A stretch of DNA of 64,000 bases from Rhodoferax ferrireducens. Lineage in GTDB: Bacteria > Pseudomonadota > Gammaproteobacteria > Burkholderiales > Burkholderiaceae_C. The translations under genes and the position numbers were made by a program. Below, piece by piece: positions 63,320 through 64,000 of the stretch (the first letter of the stretch is position 1; each line of letters opens with the position of its first letter). The notes beneath the pieces were generated by a model that was given only the letters and a program-made list of their open reading frames with translations, had not been told where the DNA came from and did no database searches. The stretch lies in assembly GCF_003347515.1 (NCBI RefSeq), contig NZ_QEII01000315.1, positions 124,001 through 188,000 on the forward strand. The letters run 5' to 3'.

Positions 63320-64000
63320 TTGATTGCTAAGTCACATCGCTGGCACAAAACCGCCATGGCCGCTGCCGCCGCGGCGGTTTTCGGGATATGGGGCACTAAT
63401 GCGGCGGCGCTTTCGCTGGGCCGCATCACGGTCCAGTCCGCCCTTGGAGAACCGCTACGTGCGGAGATCGACGTCCCGGATATCAATGCCGAAGAGGCCA
63501 GTTCACTGAAAACAGTCGCTGCTTCACCAGACGCGTTCAAGGCCGCCGGACTGGAATACAACCCCGCCATGTCGGGCCTGCAAGCCACGCTCCAACGACG
63601 CGCAAACGGGCGTGCCTATATCCGACTGAGCAGCGACCGCCCCATCAACGATCCCTTCGTGGACATGATTCTTGAGGCCAGTTGGGCAACCGGGCGCATT
63701 GTTCGCGACTACACCATGTTGTTTGACCCGCCGGGTATGCGACAAGCCGCACCCGCGGCACCCAGCCCGGCGCAAATCCCGGCGCCCCCGCCCGTCAGCC
63801 GGGCCACCACGCCCGCGCCAGCTGCACCCGTATCGCCAGCGGCGACGGCAACGCGACCTGCAGAGCCCACCAGGAATGCCGTGAGTACGCCCGCTCGCCC
63901 GGCTGTGGTGGCCCAAGCGCCGCGCCCGGAGACCGGCCAGGTCACCGTCAAGTCCGGCGACACCGCCAGCAAAATAGCCAACGCGACAAAACCCGCCAAC
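63320..64000 (+). CDS. fimV: FimV/HubP-type polar landmark protein, N-terminal part (runs off the right edge)
   Basis: Inner-membrane protein that organises the cell pole, type IV pili and chemotaxis in relatives. About 227 residues are visible: a signal peptide (HRWHKTAMAAAAAAVFG), the FimV N-terminal domain (LSLGRITVQSALGEPLRAEID, LEASWATGRIVRDYTMLFDPP), a long Pro/Ala-rich linker and the start of a LysM domain (VTVKSGDTASKIA). No ATG precedes the signal peptide; the TTG at 63320 is the likely start, with ATG 63356 as a fallback that would lose the basic n-region. Confidence 0.85.
   Translation, partial: MIAKSHRWHKTAMAAAAAAVFGIWGTNAAALSLGRITVQSALGEPLRAEIDVPDINAEEASSLKTVAASPDAFKAAGLEYNPAMSGLQATLQRRANGRAYIRLSSDRPINDPFVDMILEASWATGRIVRDYTMLFDPPGMRQAAPAAPSPAQIPAPPPVSRATTPAPAAPVSPAATATRPAEPTRNAVSTPARPAVVAQAPRPETGQVTVKSGDTASKIANATKPAN

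Overview
The window reads as chromosome of a betaproteobacterium of the family Comamonadaceae, most like Rhodoferax or Polaromonas. The evidence is gene order (rpsP-rimM-trmD-rplS, gntR-sdhCDAB-sdhE-gltA-leuCDB-asd-fimV, mdh divergent from gntR, orn back to back with a Ste24-type peptidase), high G+C, and short dispersed repeats (GCTAT...GCGCAAG type and a G-run type) of the kind common in this family. Names rest on protein motifs read by eye; no database search was run.

Layout. 1-7.5 kb: the 5' end of polA, a DUF2782 secreted protein, homoserine kinase, a BPSS1780-type membrane protein, a secreted protein of unknown role, a Tat-exported PhoX-like phosphatase and a chemoreceptor. 7.5-10 kb: PEP synthase with two palindromes upstream. 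10-13.3 kb: an accessory patch with an IS3 transposase relic, a tautomerase/LysR pair, a shrunken group II intron, a DUF4386 membrane protein and a maturase relic. 13.3-19.4 kb: UvrD-type helicase, a secreted protein, GMP reductase, an esterase and a beta-hydroxyacid dehydrogenase. 19.45-23.2 kb: tRNA-Lys with a hairpin-rich leader, then eight or nine small poorly characterised genes (a YjfB-type motility protein, an HEXXH membrane protein, a DUF5710 protein, a NinX-like protein), probably an accessory region.

23.25-32.9 kb is a catabolic operon for homoprotocatechuate-type meta cleavage. Transcribed leftwards it runs: tripartite-transporter binding protein, hpaH, hpaI, FAD-linked 2-hydroxyacid dehydrogenase, hpaE, hpaD, FAH-family protein, panE-like reductase. 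A divergent LysR regulator sits at its head. The upper-pathway monooxygenase and the dedicated isomerase are not in the window.

33-46.7 kb is housekeeping: a DEAD-box helicase with an RGG tail, oligoribonuclease, M48 peptidase, pterin dehydratase, RsgA, HisC, a CobD/CbiB-like protein, CoA pyrophosphatase, the rpsP-rimM-trmD-rplS operon, an acetyltransferase, a TM2 protein, and Pit phosphate transporter with its DUF47 partner. 46.8-58.5 kb is a TCA-cycle block: acnB, a CitE-like lyase, mdh, a GntR regulator, sdhCDAB, sdhE and gltA. 58.5-63.1 kb is leucine biosynthesis (leuC, leuD, leuB) plus asd, and the window ends inside fimV.

The most unusual signals are: dispersed repeats that lie inside reading frames and are translated (in a secreted protein, the FAD dehydrogenase, the CitE-like lyase, probably rsgA and the start of hisC); a roughly 170-nt group II intron derivative keeping a 5' end and domain V, with a maturase relic on the other side of a DUF4386 gene; a potential H-type pseudoknot upstream of sdhC; a hairpin-rich leader before tRNA-Lys; and perfect palindromes upstream of ppsA and gntR/mdh.
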